A stretch of DNA of 45,152 nucleotides from NCBI GenBank assembly GCA_018668425.1, contig JABJDB010000085.1, forward strand, positions 1-45,152, written 5' to 3'. A program made the translations under genes and the position numbers. This DNA is from Nitrososphaerota archaeon. Lineage in GTDB: Archaea > Thermoproteota > Nitrososphaeria > Nitrososphaerales > Nitrosopumilaceae. Positions 33,092-42,763 of this stretch are shown here, piece after piece; positions within the stretch are counted from its first letter, which is position 1, and the number at the start of each line of letters is the position of its first letter. The notes under the pieces are model-generated. The model did no database searches and was not told where the DNA came from. It saw only the letters and a list, made by a program, of their open reading frames with translations.

Positions 33092-33778
33092 CTAATATCC
33101 ATTTCCAAAGTCATCTAACATGTTTTGATTTTTTGTTAATTTGTTCATTGCATAAAATGCACCACCAACAATTCCTGCCTGATAAAAAGTATACAAGAAA
33201 ACACCAGAAGAAGTAGGATCAGATTTTGTAAAACTCAATACAAGCATTGTGAAAAATACAAACGTTCCAACAAAAGTTACCATTCTATTTAAAAATCCAG
33301 TATTCATTCCAACTATTCTTTTAGTAGCGGCTGCCATCAATGTGATGCTAGTAAGAATCAAAAAAGTGGCACCACCATTTGCAGTTACAAAAGAGTTTAA
33401 CCAAGAAAGTAATCCATCTTCTAAAATAGATACATCAGGCATTATACTTCCACCATTTATTGCAAAATTTACAGAACTAAACATACCACCCATTACAAAA
33501 AAGAACAAAAAGATTTTTGCAATTGATCTTTTTACTGGACTACGGATTTCAGATGGTTTTACAGCTCGCTCAGTTATTCTAACACCATAAAGAAAACCAA
33601 CTGCCATGGCGGGTAAAAACATCAAATTAATCAATATTGGAGATTCTTTGTTAATTTGCTCAATCTGAGGATGGAAAATTAAAAATAAAATTACAGCAAG
33701 AGAAGCAGATGTACCAAATAACATCAATCCCAGATACTTGTGATCATTTGATTCTAGAGCACCTTCCCAATTGTACAT
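33092..33778 (-). CDS. Polytopic membrane protein, paralogue of the 17721-18293 product
   Basis: This 228-residue protein has about six membrane helices. MNTGFLNRMVTFVGTFVFF and LYTFYQAGIVGGAFYAM correspond to matching segments of the shorter 190-residue paralogue 15 kb away. A soluble start (MYNWEGALESNDHKYLG) is cytoplasmic or interfacial. No catalytic motif is visible. It begins at ATG 33778 and ends two bases after the stop of the opposing small gene. Function unknown; both copies are probably members of a thaumarchaeal membrane family. Confidence 0.78.
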   Translation of the reverse strand: MYNWEGALESNDHKYLGLMLFGTSASLAVILFLIFHPQIEQINKESPILINLMFLPAMAVGFLYGVRITERAVKPSEIRSPVKRSIAKIFLFFFVMGGMFSSVNFAINGGSIMPDVSILEDGLLSWLNSFVTANGGATFLILTSITLMAAATKRIVGMNTGFLNRMVTFVGTFVFFTMLVLSFTKSDPTSSGVFLYTFYQAGIVGGAFYAMNKLTKNQNMLDDFGNGY

Positions 33779-33881
33779 TTTTTAAAATATTGAAGAAATC
33801 ATTAAAGCTCAAATCCAAAAATCATTTGGTTAAATTATCAATTCTCTTTACCCTTTTTAGTACAATCTAGGTACAACCATT

Positions 33882-34091
33882 ATGAAAGTAAGCACTGTTT
33901 TTGGCATAATAGGGGCAATAATCCTAATTTTAGGGATAATTTTCCATCTTCAAGGACTCTCAATTGTGGGGCCAGAATCATCATTCATGTATTCAAATCC
34001 AGAATGGATTTCATATGGAATTCAAATTCTCATTATAGGGATAATTGTGATAGGGATTTCAATAGGAATCAAAGTTTTGAAAAATTACTGA
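33882..34091 (+). CDS. Small two-helix membrane protein, 69 aa
   Basis: Not recognised. Two membrane helices (residues about 6-28 and 45-64) are joined by a short polar loop (GPESSFMYSNPEW), with a basic end (KVLKNY). It starts at ATG 33882 after a probable TATA region (CTTTTTAGTA near 33852). Its last seven bases overlap the end of the opposing RAM-domain gene. Confidence 0.72.
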   Translation: MKVSTVFGIIGAIILILGIIFHLQGLSIVGPESSFMYSNPEWISYGIQILIIGIIVIGISIGIKVLKNY

Positions 34092-34324
34092 CTCATTGCA
34101 CGAAGTGTGATGGTGCTACGAATTTTTTGGAATTTTCTAATTTTAGATGTAATGATTTCATTCATTTCAGATGCAGACTCTGTAACAAATTCTGCAACAA
34201 TATCATAACTACCAAATGTTATCAAACAATTTTTTACTTCAGGAATTTCTTTTAGTTTTGAAAGTAGTGTTTGTTCTTCTCCAATTTCACAACTAATCAA
34301 CATGTAGGCTTTATCCACACTCAC
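34085..34324 (-). CDS. Second stand-alone Lrp/AsnC RAM-domain protein
   Basis: This 79-residue protein is an isolated RAM domain: AYMLISCEIGEEQTLLSKLKEIPE, then NCLITFGSYDIVAEFVTES and a last strand (IRSTITLRAM). It shares the FG-YD-I-AE core with the 25760 product but has diverged elsewhere. No DNA-binding half is present. It probably senses a small molecule and regulates a partner Lrp. The gene is 58 bases from the truD stop and on the same strand. Confidence 0.85.
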   Translation of the reverse strand: MSVDKAYMLISCEIGEEQTLLSKLKEIPEVKNCLITFGSYDIVAEFVTESASEMNEIITSKIRKFQKIRSTITLRAMSQ

Positions 34325-34381
34325 ATGTTCTTAAAACATCAACTTAAAGACATCTAACGAATTATTATTTCAAAACTGATC

Positions 34382-35578
34382 TCAAAAACCAGCAAGTATT
34401 GGATCTTGAGGTTTCATTATTTCTCGCAATAGAATGGTTGCAAAAGAACCACGAGATAAAGAAAATTCTACAACATTTTCGTGTGTAGAATAATTAGAAC
34501 AACGAATTGCAGCTTGTCTGAATCCACCTTCACTACTAACTTCTTGCATCTCTTTGATGAAAAAATCTTTTGGAGTGATCTCTTCTGTTTCTAAAACTTT
34601 TGATATTTGATAATCAAATCTAGTTTTTTTGTAATAAGAATATCCAACAAAAGGTAGTGCCAAATTCTGATCTAGTCCTTTAACGTATTTTCCAATTATT
34701 CCTTTAAGATCAAAGCATACATCACCAGATTTTGCTTCAAACAAGTCCTCACCATCAGAAAATGCAGCACTCAAAGATTGATTGAAAATAAAAGATTGAT
34801 AGGCTTGAACATAAAATCTTCTCAAAGATACAGGAATTGCACGAATTGCCTTTAGAGGATCATCATGATCTATCATCTCTTTTAGAACAATTCTCTCAAT
34901 ATCCATTTGAAAAGGAACTGAATCATAGTATTTTGCATAATTTTCTTTATCTGCCAATTTTTCTCGAATTTCGGTATTTTCGGCTGAATCATAACTAGAA
35001 GTAAATGATAAAATCAAATCAACTGCTTTTGCAAAATCCCTTCGTAAAATAGCCCTACCAATTAGGTGTGTAACAGGTCTTTTTGAGCCAAAACGCTGGT
35101 ATCCATAAAAATTTAGAATTTTTTCATGTTCTTCAAATAAAGACAAACCATCCGAACATTGAGAAATATTGATTTTAAAATGATTACCAATCATATTTTT
35201 TTTTGTTAATGGTTTTTTTACAAATCCTATTTTTTCTAAAGAATATTTTTCTGATGTAAAATTATCAATTACCCTTCCTTTATGTTCAGAGCAAACAAAT
35301 TGTTCAGTAATTGCTGATGCATCCTTTAATCCAAGTGACTTTAAACGAATTCCTTTTTTTCTAAAAATATCAGACAATGCATGATTAGTATCAATTTTTT
35401 TCTTTTTTAATTTGTAAACAGCATAACCATCATTTTCTTTAATTGAATTTTGAGATTTTTCAGAAATCATTTCAGACACTAGAAAATCTTCAGGAGTTAC
35501 TCGAATAACACCACCAATACCATTAAAATCAGTACTGTAAACTGAAATACCAATTTGAGAATCTAAATCAGGTATCAC
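34382..35578 (-). CDS. truD: tRNA pseudouridine synthase D
   Basis: This 398-residue enzyme makes pseudouridine at position 13 of tRNAs (and 35 of some in archaea). The catalytic Asp86 lies in GLKDASAITEQ, followed by GNHFKINI, and NFYGYQRFGSKRPVTHLIG matches the RNA-binding signature of TruD; RRFYVQAYQSFIFNQ is the next family block. It is full length. Its ATG shares four bases with the end of the upstream beta-propeller gene, implying coupled translation. Confidence 0.94.
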   Translation of the reverse strand: MIPDLDSQIGISVYSTDFNGIGGVIRVTPEDFLVSEMISEKSQNSIKENDGYAVYKLKKKKIDTNHALSDIFRKKGIRLKSLGLKDASAITEQFVCSEHKGRVIDNFTSEKYSLEKIGFVKKPLTKKNMIGNHFKINISQCSDGLSLFEEHEKILNFYGYQRFGSKRPVTHLIGRAILRRDFAKAVDLILSFTSSYDSAENTEIREKLADKENYAKYYDSVPFQMDIERIVLKEMIDHDDPLKAIRAIPVSLRRFYVQAYQSFIFNQSLSAAFSDGEDLFEAKSGDVCFDLKGIIGKYVKGLDQNLALPFVGYSYYKKTRFDYQISKVLETEEITPKDFFIKEMQEVSSEGGFRQAAIRCSNYSTHENVVEFSLSRGSFATILLREIMKPQDPILAGF

Positions 35579-37176
35579 TCTATTGTCACTGTGATAAATT
35601 TACTAACTGCTACATCAGATGATTGTGCTCCAAGTAGAATTTTGTAAACACCTGGAACTGCATCTTCAGAAGCTGAAATTGTAGTATGAATTGGTCTAGG
35701 TGCATCAAAATCTAATTGGAATGATGTAGGGGCAGAATGATCCAAATCTACATTCAAAAACTCATGGGTAGGATTTAGAATTAGTGATACTCCAAACAAA
35801 TCTTTTTGGGAGTTTGGTGAAACAATATAATTGAAATGTTGTGATTCACCAGGAGATAAAGTTAGAGTATTTGTATCTAATTGAATTTCAATTGGAAGAG
35901 GAATTGAGGTGTCAACTACACCAATGTTATTTTCAACCCATTCAGTAAACCAAATTTTATCACCATTAACAGTAAAATCAAAGACTTGTGCCAAACCACA
36001 GCTAGAAATCATCTCACCAGTTCCAGGATCACAATCTCCCCAGTTAGGGTTTTTTGATGGAACTTGGTATTCTACTAGAGATTGGGATTTTGGATCCATT
36101 ACAGAAATATTATTTGCAGTTTGTGCATTAAAGACAAGTCTTCCTTGATCATCAGCTTCAATCCAATAAGGTCTAGAAATAGGAGTTTTTACAATTCCTG
36201 TTTGATTTCCATATGTTTCAAGTAGTGGATCTGCAGTTACGTATTGAGTGAATTCCTTAGTAGATGGATCAAAACTGAAAAAGGATGACGAAGTTGTATC
36301 AGCTAACCAAATTATTCCATCAGGTGTAATGGTTGCACCATTTGGAGTGAGTAAGTTTTTGGGTAATTCGTATACTTTAACAAAATCAATCATAGGAAGA
36401 AATTGCTCTCCAGAGTTTGCAACAGTATCAAGATATCCATTTTGATCAAACTTTACTAAAACTCCACCTTGCTGAAATAACCAATTCGTATACCAAATGT
36501 TATCATCAGCATCAATTGCAAAGTCAGCAGTTACAGAATCATCAACAGGAGATGGAATACTCAAATAATTTACATCGTCTGCAGATTGATTTGGATCAAG
36601 TAAAGTAATTTTGTTTCCAGTAAAATCATTAATTATAATTTTAGAACCATCAACTAGAAGTTTTTGGGGTAAAGAGTTGCCTTCATTAGGATATGCCAAT
36701 CGCACATAGGACTCATCAAGGGTTGAGAACTTCCAAACAGAGTCATAAGTCTCATCAGTAAACCACACAGAGCCATCTGGAGAATAATCAATACCCCACA
36801 TCATAGAACGTGTTGTAGGAGGCCATGTTGGATTTTCATATTCAGTGAATGTTTCAGTTATAGGATCAAATTTCCCCAAGTTGCCAGTATTAGTTTCAGT
36901 AAACCAAACATTTCCATCATAATCAGTTACAATTGCCAATGGGTTGGTACACAAAGTAGGAATAGAAAACTCACGTACATAGTCAGTAGATTTTGCAATA
37001 CTTGAACCACAAAACTGTGCTCGTTGATCATCTGGAAAATTATCTGCAGGAGTTCCAGTTACAGTAACTTCAGAAGCATCTTCAGCAGGTAAAATTCCAG
37101 GTAAAGTAATCATGATTGTAGAAGACAATAAGATAAATCCAAAAAATATAGTTACAAAGACGCCTTTTTTCTTCAC
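35575..37176 (-). CDS. Exported beta-propeller protein (streptogramin lyase-like)
   Basis: The 533-residue protein has a signal/anchor helix (VFVTIFFGFILLSSTIMITL) and then repeated blades with IVTDYDGNVWFTETNTGNLGKFD-type sequence, recurring as NIWYTNW, IIWLADT and KIWFTEW. This is the Vgb/SMP-30-like six- or seven-blade fold. A C-terminal Ig-like domain (SPGESQHFNYIVSPNSQKD to the end, residues about 435-533) follows. It probably binds a ligand or glycan at the cell surface; lyase activity is not implied. It lies between pth2 (44 bases upstream) and truD (4-base overlap). Confidence 0.85.
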   Translation of the reverse strand: MKKKGVFVTIFFGFILLSSTIMITLPGILPAEDASEVTVTGTPADNFPDDQRAQFCGSSIAKSTDYVREFSIPTLCTNPLAIVTDYDGNVWFTETNTGNLGKFDPITETFTEYENPTWPPTTRSMMWGIDYSPDGSVWFTDETYDSVWKFSTLDESYVRLAYPNEGNSLPQKLLVDGSKIIINDFTGNKITLLDPNQSADDVNYLSIPSPVDDSVTADFAIDADDNIWYTNWLFQQGGVLVKFDQNGYLDTVANSGEQFLPMIDFVKVYELPKNLLTPNGATITPDGIIWLADTTSSSFFSFDPSTKEFTQYVTADPLLETYGNQTGIVKTPISRPYWIEADDQGRLVFNAQTANNISVMDPKSQSLVEYQVPSKNPNWGDCDPGTGEMISSCGLAQVFDFTVNGDKIWFTEWVENNIGVVDTSIPLPIEIQLDTNTLTLSPGESQHFNYIVSPNSQKDLFGVSLILNPTHEFLNVDLDHSAPTSFQLDFDAPRPIHTTISASEDAVPGVYKILLGAQSSDVAVSKFITVTIE

Positions 37177-37220
37177 AACTCAAAAAATATTGTGCCGGGT
37201 TATATCTTATTCCAAGATAT

Positions 37221-37574
37221 TTAGAGTAATTTTAGATCCCCTGTAATTTTGTCAATCAAATTTTCAGGGGCAGGTCCAATAGAAATACAGGTTGTAGTTC
37301 CAGGAGCTATCTGAGTATGACCAGCATCAGTTACTTCAGACCATGGAAGATTCAAATCAATTGCACCTCTTTTTACTTCTTGTAAATCTTTGATACCTGT
37401 TACTTTAACGACAACTTTTTCTTGACCACCCCACCATTGCTCATACCACTCAGGGTGAGATTTACGAACATGTTCAGCACCAAGAACACAAGCATGCCCT
37501 ACTTGAGCTGCAATCTTTCCTTTACCCATTTTAAGATCAGTTCTAACTGCAATTACTTGTTTAATGTCACCCAT
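37221..37574 (-). CDS. pth2: Peptidyl-tRNA hydrolase, archaeal/eukaryal type (Pth2)
   Basis: The 117-residue enzyme releases tRNA from prematurely dropped peptidyl-tRNA. It shows the Pth2 pattern: VRTDLKMGKGKIAAQVGHACV near the start, KVVVKV and the C-terminal TDAGHTQIAPGTTTCISIGPAPENLID with the conserved Asp-Ala-Gly-His. Length matches the family. It heads the leftward cluster with the beta-propeller and truD genes. Confidence 0.96.
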   Translation of the reverse strand: MGDIKQVIAVRTDLKMGKGKIAAQVGHACVLGAEHVRKSHPEWYEQWWGGQEKVVVKVTGIKDLQEVKRGAIDLNLPWSEVTDAGHTQIAPGTTTCISIGPAPENLIDKITGDLKLL

Positions 37575-37641
37575 GAATAATGTAGAAAATAGGCATAATG
37601 AAAAACTTTGGAATTAAATAATTGACAAAGAAACAAAATCT

Positions 37642-38778
37642 GTGTACTATGATGTAGTGGTTGCAGGTGGAAGTGTTGCAGGATTATTGACTGCAAGAGA
37701 AATTGCTTCAGAAGGATTTTCAGTACTAGTGATTGAAGAAGACTATGAGATAGGAACCCCAGAACATTGTGGGGGATTAGTTAGTATTGCAGGGTTGGAA
37801 GAATTAGGAATAATTCCATTTAGAAAGACATTTGATCATATGATAGAGTCAGCAGAAATTACAGCACCTGATGGCAATAGTTTCAGTATTAATTCAAAAA
37901 AACAAAAAGTTATTGAGATTAGTAGAAGAGAGTTAGATAAACAGATTGCATTTCAAGCTCAAAAAAATGGAGCAGTAATCAAAGTTAGGACAAGTTTTCA
38001 AGAAATCACAGATACCGGGATTAGAACAAATGAGGAAAACATAGACTGTAAAATTTTTGTTGATGCTAGAGGAGTTTCATCTTTAATTCACAAAGATAGA
38101 ACAGGAATTTTATCATCAGCTCAATATGAGATTTATGCTGATTGGATTCACAAAGGACAAGTAAAGGTAATTTTTGATCAAGAAAAATATCCAGGATTTT
38201 TTGCATGGGTCATTCCATCAGGTGAAGGAAAAGGTAAGGTTGGAGTTGCAGGGGGAGGAATCAACGTAGCAGAAGCACTAGATAAAATTCTGGAAGAAAA
38301 AGGAAATTATTCTACAATAAGAAAGATTTTTGCTCCAATTTGGATTAAAGGTCCTATTGAAAAATTTGTAGACGGAAAAACAGTGATAGTAGGAGATGCA
38401 GCCGGACAAGCAAAGCCAACAACTGCGGGAGGGATTTTTACTAGTGGTATGGGAGGCGTTTATGCAGGACAAGTAATTTCTAAATTTTTGAAAAATAATA
38501 AAGAATCAGAGCTATCAGAATATCAAAAAAGATGGACAGAAAGATTTGGTAAAGAATTTGACAAGCAACTTTTTGCAAGAAAAATTTTAGGGAGAATAGA
38601 CAACCAAACAATAAACAAATTATTTGAATCAGTAACTCCTGAAATTCTAAAAGATATTTCAGAAAAAGATGATTTTGATTTTCATACGGGTTCAATAATC
38701 AAATTGCTTGGAATGAAAGGATCGATTAAAACTGCTCAAACACTAATTGGTGGTGAGCTCAAAAAATTATTGAAATGA
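37642..38778 (+). CDS. Geranylgeranyl reductase-family flavoprotein
   Basis: The 378-residue enzyme starts at GTG 37642 and shows the FAD-binding Rossmann fold (VVVAGGSVAGLLTAREIASEGFSVLVIEED, near residues 5-34), PEHCGGLVSIAGLEELGI, and DAAGQAKPTTAGGIFTSGMGGVYAG. This family saturates the isoprenoid chains of archaeal membrane lipids or precursors. The exact substrate is inferred from the family. It is the first gene of a rightward run continuing into the zinc finger, EF1-beta and CDC48 genes. Confidence 0.9.
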   Translation: MYYDVVVAGGSVAGLLTAREIASEGFSVLVIEEDYEIGTPEHCGGLVSIAGLEELGIIPFRKTFDHMIESAEITAPDGNSFSINSKKQKVIEISRRELDKQIAFQAQKNGAVIKVRTSFQEITDTGIRTNEENIDCKIFVDARGVSSLIHKDRTGILSSAQYEIYADWIHKGQVKVIFDQEKYPGFFAWVIPSGEGKGKVGVAGGGINVAEALDKILEEKGNYSTIRKIFAPIWIKGPIEKFVDGKTVIVGDAAGQAKPTTAGGIFTSGMGGVYAGQVISKFLKNNKESELSEYQKRWTERFGKEFDKQLFARKILGRIDNQTINKLFESVTPEILKDISEKDDFDFHTGSIIKLLGMKGSIKTAQTLIGGELKKLLK

Positions 38779-38831
38779 GTTGGGCTTGAATTCCAAGCAA
38801 GGTATAAATGATGTTTACCGGAAATCGGGTT

Positions 38832-39297
<466 letters not shown>

Positions 39298-39305
39298 GTG
39301 TTTTT

Positions 39306-41474
39306 TTGGTCCGCAAAGAAGAGCCTTTGCAAATGAGAATTGGGGAAGCAAAACAAAGAGACGTAGGCAAGAAACGTGCCAGAATTGGTCCAGACGCAAT
39401 GGACTTTCTCAAAGTTTCACCAGGAGATATTATTGAAGTGATGGGTTCATGTTCTAGTTGTGCTGTAATTTGGCCAGTTGATGAAGATGAAAAATTTCCA
39501 GACATCATAAGAGTAGATGGTCAAACAAGGAAAAATGTCGGAGCATCACTAAATGATATTGTAAAGATTAGAAAAGTTGCATCAAAGATTGCAAAATCAG
39601 TTTCACTAACTCCAGTAAATGATGTCGTTACAGTGGATAAAGAATTTACAGATTTTGTAAAAAATAGACTGAAAGGATTACCAATAACGCATGGAGATGA
39701 AATATCTGTAATGATTTTAGGTAATTCAATGGACTTTAAAATTACAAAGACCACACCTAAAGGAGTAGTCAAGATAGACCGTTCAACAAACCTCAGCATT
39801 TCAACTGAAACTGCAGTTGATAGAAAAGTTCGTGTAACATATGAAGAAGTTGGAGGGTTAAGAGAAAAAGTCAAAGCAATGAGGGAAATTGTAGAACTAC
39901 CGCTAAAACATCCAGAGTTATTTGCAAGATTGGGAATTGAACCACACAGTGGAATTTTACTTTATGGTCCACCAGGATGTGGAAAAACACTACTTGCAAA
40001 AGTTATGGCAAGTGAATCAGAAGCTAACATGTTCCCAATTAATGGTCCAGAAATAATGAACAAGTATTATGGAGAAACAGAAGCTAAAATCAGAGACATA
40101 TTCAAAGAGGCAAAAGACAACTCTCCAAGTATTATTTTCATCGATGAAATTGATGCAATAGCACCAAAAAGAGAAGAAGTCTATGGTGATGTTGAAAAAA
40201 GAGTCGTAGCTCAGTTATTGGCACTAATGGATGGACTTAATGATAGAGGAAATGTCATTGTACTTGGTGCTACAAACAGGCCAGACAGTGTTGATCCTGC
40301 ATTAAGAAGACCAGGTAGATTTGATAGAGAATTTGAAATTTCAGTACCTAATGAAGATGGTCGATTAGAGATTTTAGAAATCCATACACGAGGAATGCCA
40401 ATTAGCGAGGATGTTGATCTTAAAGATTTGTCATCAGAACTTCACGGATACACAGGAGCTGACATCAAATCATTATGTAGAGAAGCTGCAATGAAATCAA
40501 TTAGAAGATATCTTCCAGAAATTGATTTAGAAACAGACAAGATTCCATCAGAAGTATTACAATCAATGCAGATTAAACTAATTGACTTTTACGAAGCAAT
40601 GCACGAAGTAGTTCCTACTGCAATGAGGGAGTTTTATGTTGAACGACCAAAAATTTGGTGGAAAGACGTTGGCGGTTTAGATGATATTAAAAAATCACTT
40701 ACAGATAATTTGGTTTTAGCAATGAAAGAGCCAAGTAAATTTACAAAAATGGGAATAAAGCCACCTAAAGGTGCACTAGTTTATGGTCCACCCGGATGTG
40801 GAAAGACGTTGATTGGACGAGCACTTGCAACAGAAACTGGAGCCAACATGATACTAGTAAGAGGTCCCGAAATTTTATCAAAATGGACTGGTGAATCAGA
40901 AAAAGCAGTAAGAGAGATTTTCAGAAAAGCTAAAGCATCATCACCATGTGTAGTAATTTTTGATGAATTAGATTCTCTTGCACGAATCAAATCAGGTGAA
41001 GGGGGAGTGGGTGAGAACATCCTAAGTCAACTATTAACGGAAATTGAAGAAGGGATTTCATCAAGAGTAGTAGTAATTGGGATTACAAATAGACCAGATG
41101 TTGTAGATAGTTCACTACTTAGAACAGGTAGATTAGATTTGGTTTTGTATGTAGCACCACCTGATGAAAAAGGAAGATTAGAGATTATCAAAATTTTAAC
41201 AAAAAAGATGCCATTAACTAGTGATGTAAAATTACAAGAGATTGCAGTTGCTACTCAAAACTATACAGGGGCAGATTTGGCAGCTCTTTGTAGAGAAGCT
41301 GCAGTTCATGCAATGAGAAATAACTCATCAAAGATTTCTAGTCAAGACTTTGCAAATAGTTTGAAGCAAGTAAGACCATCAATCACTAAAGAAGTTGATC
41401 AGTGGTACAACACAGTAAAGGAAAGTATATCTAACGTTGTACCAAAGTCAGGAGATAAATCATTCTACGGATAA
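39306..41474 (+). CDS. cdc48: CDC48/VCP-type AAA ATPase
   Basis: This 722-residue protein has the double-psi barrel N domain (residues about 1-180) and two AAA modules. D1 carries Walker A GPPGCGKT (221-228) and Walker B around residue 280 (IIFIDEIDAIAPKRE); D2 has GPPGCGKT (494-501) and FDELDSLA near 553. The arginine-finger blocks GATNRPDSVDPALRRPGRFDRE and GITNRPDVVDSSLLRTGRLDL are present. It ends KSFYG, a hydrophobic-Tyr-X tail known to dock AAA unfoldases on the 20S proteasome. It unfolds proteins for degradation or remodelling. The start TTG 39306 gives MVRKEEPLQMRIGEA. Confidence 0.96.
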   Translation: MVRKEEPLQMRIGEAKQRDVGKKRARIGPDAMDFLKVSPGDIIEVMGSCSSCAVIWPVDEDEKFPDIIRVDGQTRKNVGASLNDIVKIRKVASKIAKSVSLTPVNDVVTVDKEFTDFVKNRLKGLPITHGDEISVMILGNSMDFKITKTTPKGVVKIDRSTNLSISTETAVDRKVRVTYEEVGGLREKVKAMREIVELPLKHPELFARLGIEPHSGILLYGPPGCGKTLLAKVMASESEANMFPINGPEIMNKYYGETEAKIRDIFKEAKDNSPSIIFIDEIDAIAPKREEVYGDVEKRVVAQLLALMDGLNDRGNVIVLGATNRPDSVDPALRRPGRFDREFEISVPNEDGRLEILEIHTRGMPISEDVDLKDLSSELHGYTGADIKSLCREAAMKSIRRYLPEIDLETDKIPSEVLQSMQIKLIDFYEAMHEVVPTAMREFYVERPKIWWKDVGGLDDIKKSLTDNLVLAMKEPSKFTKMGIKPPKGALVYGPPGCGKTLIGRALATETGANMILVRGPEILSKWTGESEKAVREIFRKAKASSPCVVIFDELDSLARIKSGEGGVGENILSQLLTEIEEGISSRVVVIGITNRPDVVDSSLLRTGRLDLVLYVAPPDEKGRLEIIKILTKKMPLTSDVKLQEIAVATQNYTGADLAALCREAAVHAMRNNSSKISSQDFANSLKQVRPSITKEVDQWYNTVKESISNVVPKSGDKSFYG

Positions 41475-41476
41475 AA

Positions 41477-41773
41477 ATGGCAATACCAATTAAAAATACT
41501 GTATTTGACAAAATCAAAGAAGCAAATTCCCTTACAGACGTTGAATTGTTTAAAGGGTTAGCTAAAGATGGATTTGTAATATCAGAAGCAAGATTCAATA
41601 AAATTTTACTAGACTTGGAAATTTTAGGTTTAATCAAAGTTGCATGGTTTACAAAAGATGAACGAAGAATTGAGATAATAGTTGAAGAAAAAGTAGTAGA
41701 CAAAATTGAAGAGCAAAACAAGGAAGTTATGGAAAAAGATTATGAGGCCAGCTTCCCTGGAATTGATAAATAA
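41477..41773 (+). CDS. Predicted winged-helix protein, 98 aa
   Basis: This small protein starts two bases after the CDC48 stop. Residues about 10-65 (VFDKIKEANSLTDVELFKGLAKDGFVISEARFNKILLDLEILGLIKVAWFTKDERRIEI) have the helix, helix, recognition helix and wing order of winged-helix proteins of the ArsR/PadR kind. A charged helical tail (EKVVDKIEEQNKEVMEKDYEA) follows. The coupling to CDC48 suggests shared expression. DNA binding is inferred from shape only. No family is named. Confidence 0.75.
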   Translation: MAIPIKNTVFDKIKEANSLTDVELFKGLAKDGFVISEARFNKILLDLEILGLIKVAWFTKDERRIEIIVEEKVVDKIEEQNKEVMEKDYEASFPGIDK

Positions 41774-41776
41774 TTT

Positions 41777-42670
41777 CTAAAATAGCGGTATGTGAAATGC
41801 TGCATCTAATGCAACTGCAACAAATATGATTGTAAGATAAGGTGCTGTCACTTTGTATGCTTTCCATGCAAATTCAGAAGTAGGCGTCTTTGTTAATTTG
41901 TAATGATAAACCAACATCAATCCACCAGAGACTAGTGCAATTACAGTGTAAACAATCCCCATTCCATCAGGGATAAAGGATAGTGTTAATGAGAATGGAA
42001 GTAAAATCAAGGTATTTCCTAAAATGTATTTAGAAGTTTTTTGCATTCCAATTACTACAGGCAACATTGGAATATTTGCTTGAGCATATTCATCTTTAAT
42101 TTTCATTGCAAGACACCAAAAGTGGGATGGAGTCCAAACAAATACCAAAAATCCAACTAGAAATCCTAACAAGTCAAGACTACCAGTGGCAGCTGCCCAT
42201 CCAGCCCAAGCTGCTGCACTACCAGCAATTCCACCAATTACAATGTTTGAGGAATTTAGACGCTTTAACCATGCAGTGTAAATTATAACATAAGAGAAAA
42301 TTCCCAACGCAATAAAAAATGCAGTTGCTTCATTAAATGCAAAGAAGCCGTAAATTACAGAAATACAACTTACAATTAATCCGTAAATCAAAACAGGTTT
42401 TGCTGCCATTCGTCCTGAAGGGATTGGTCTTCCACTAGTTCGAGTCATTTTTGGATCAATATCTCTATCATAATAGTGATTTAATGCACTAGAGCCAGCT
42501 GATGCCAATGCTCCGGCAACTATAATGTGTAAATAATCAACATATTGTAAATCAGGTGCACCATCAACTAGCTTGCTTGCAGCATACATCGAAGTAACAG
42601 CAGTAATTACTAAAAGAACAACAATACGTGGTTTTGATATCTCCACAATTTCTTTAAATCCCAATCTCAC
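41777..42670 (-). CDS. ctaB: Protohaem IX farnesyltransferase (haem O synthase)
   Basis: The 297-residue membrane enzyme attaches a farnesyl chain to haem B to make haem O, needed by haem-copper oxidases. It has about eight or nine membrane helices and the Asn-x3-Asp-x3-Asp-type prenyl site NHYYDRDIDPKMTRTSGRPIPSG, followed by a second Asp-rich/basic loop (WCLAMKIKDEYAQANIPMLPVV). It is full length. It diverges from the cupredoxin membrane protein gene across 93 bases, which fits a role in making the terminal oxidase. Confidence 0.95.
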   Translation of the reverse strand: MRLGFKEIVEISKPRIVVLLVITAVTSMYAASKLVDGAPDLQYVDYLHIIVAGALASAGSSALNHYYDRDIDPKMTRTSGRPIPSGRMAAKPVLIYGLIVSCISVIYGFFAFNEATAFFIALGIFSYVIIYTAWLKRLNSSNIVIGGIAGSAAAWAGWAAATGSLDLLGFLVGFLVFVWTPSHFWCLAMKIKDEYAQANIPMLPVVIGMQKTSKYILGNTLILLPFSLTLSFIPDGMGIVYTVIALVSGGLMLVYHYKLTKTPTSEFAWKAYKVTAPYLTIIFVAVALDAAFHIPLF

Positions 42671-42763
42671 TCTATCCTAGTCCAAAGCCATTTAATTTAT
42701 TCGTCTAGCTGATCCATACTATTTCAAAAGGAATAAGTATCTCAGGCCTGCCAGCTTCATTAA

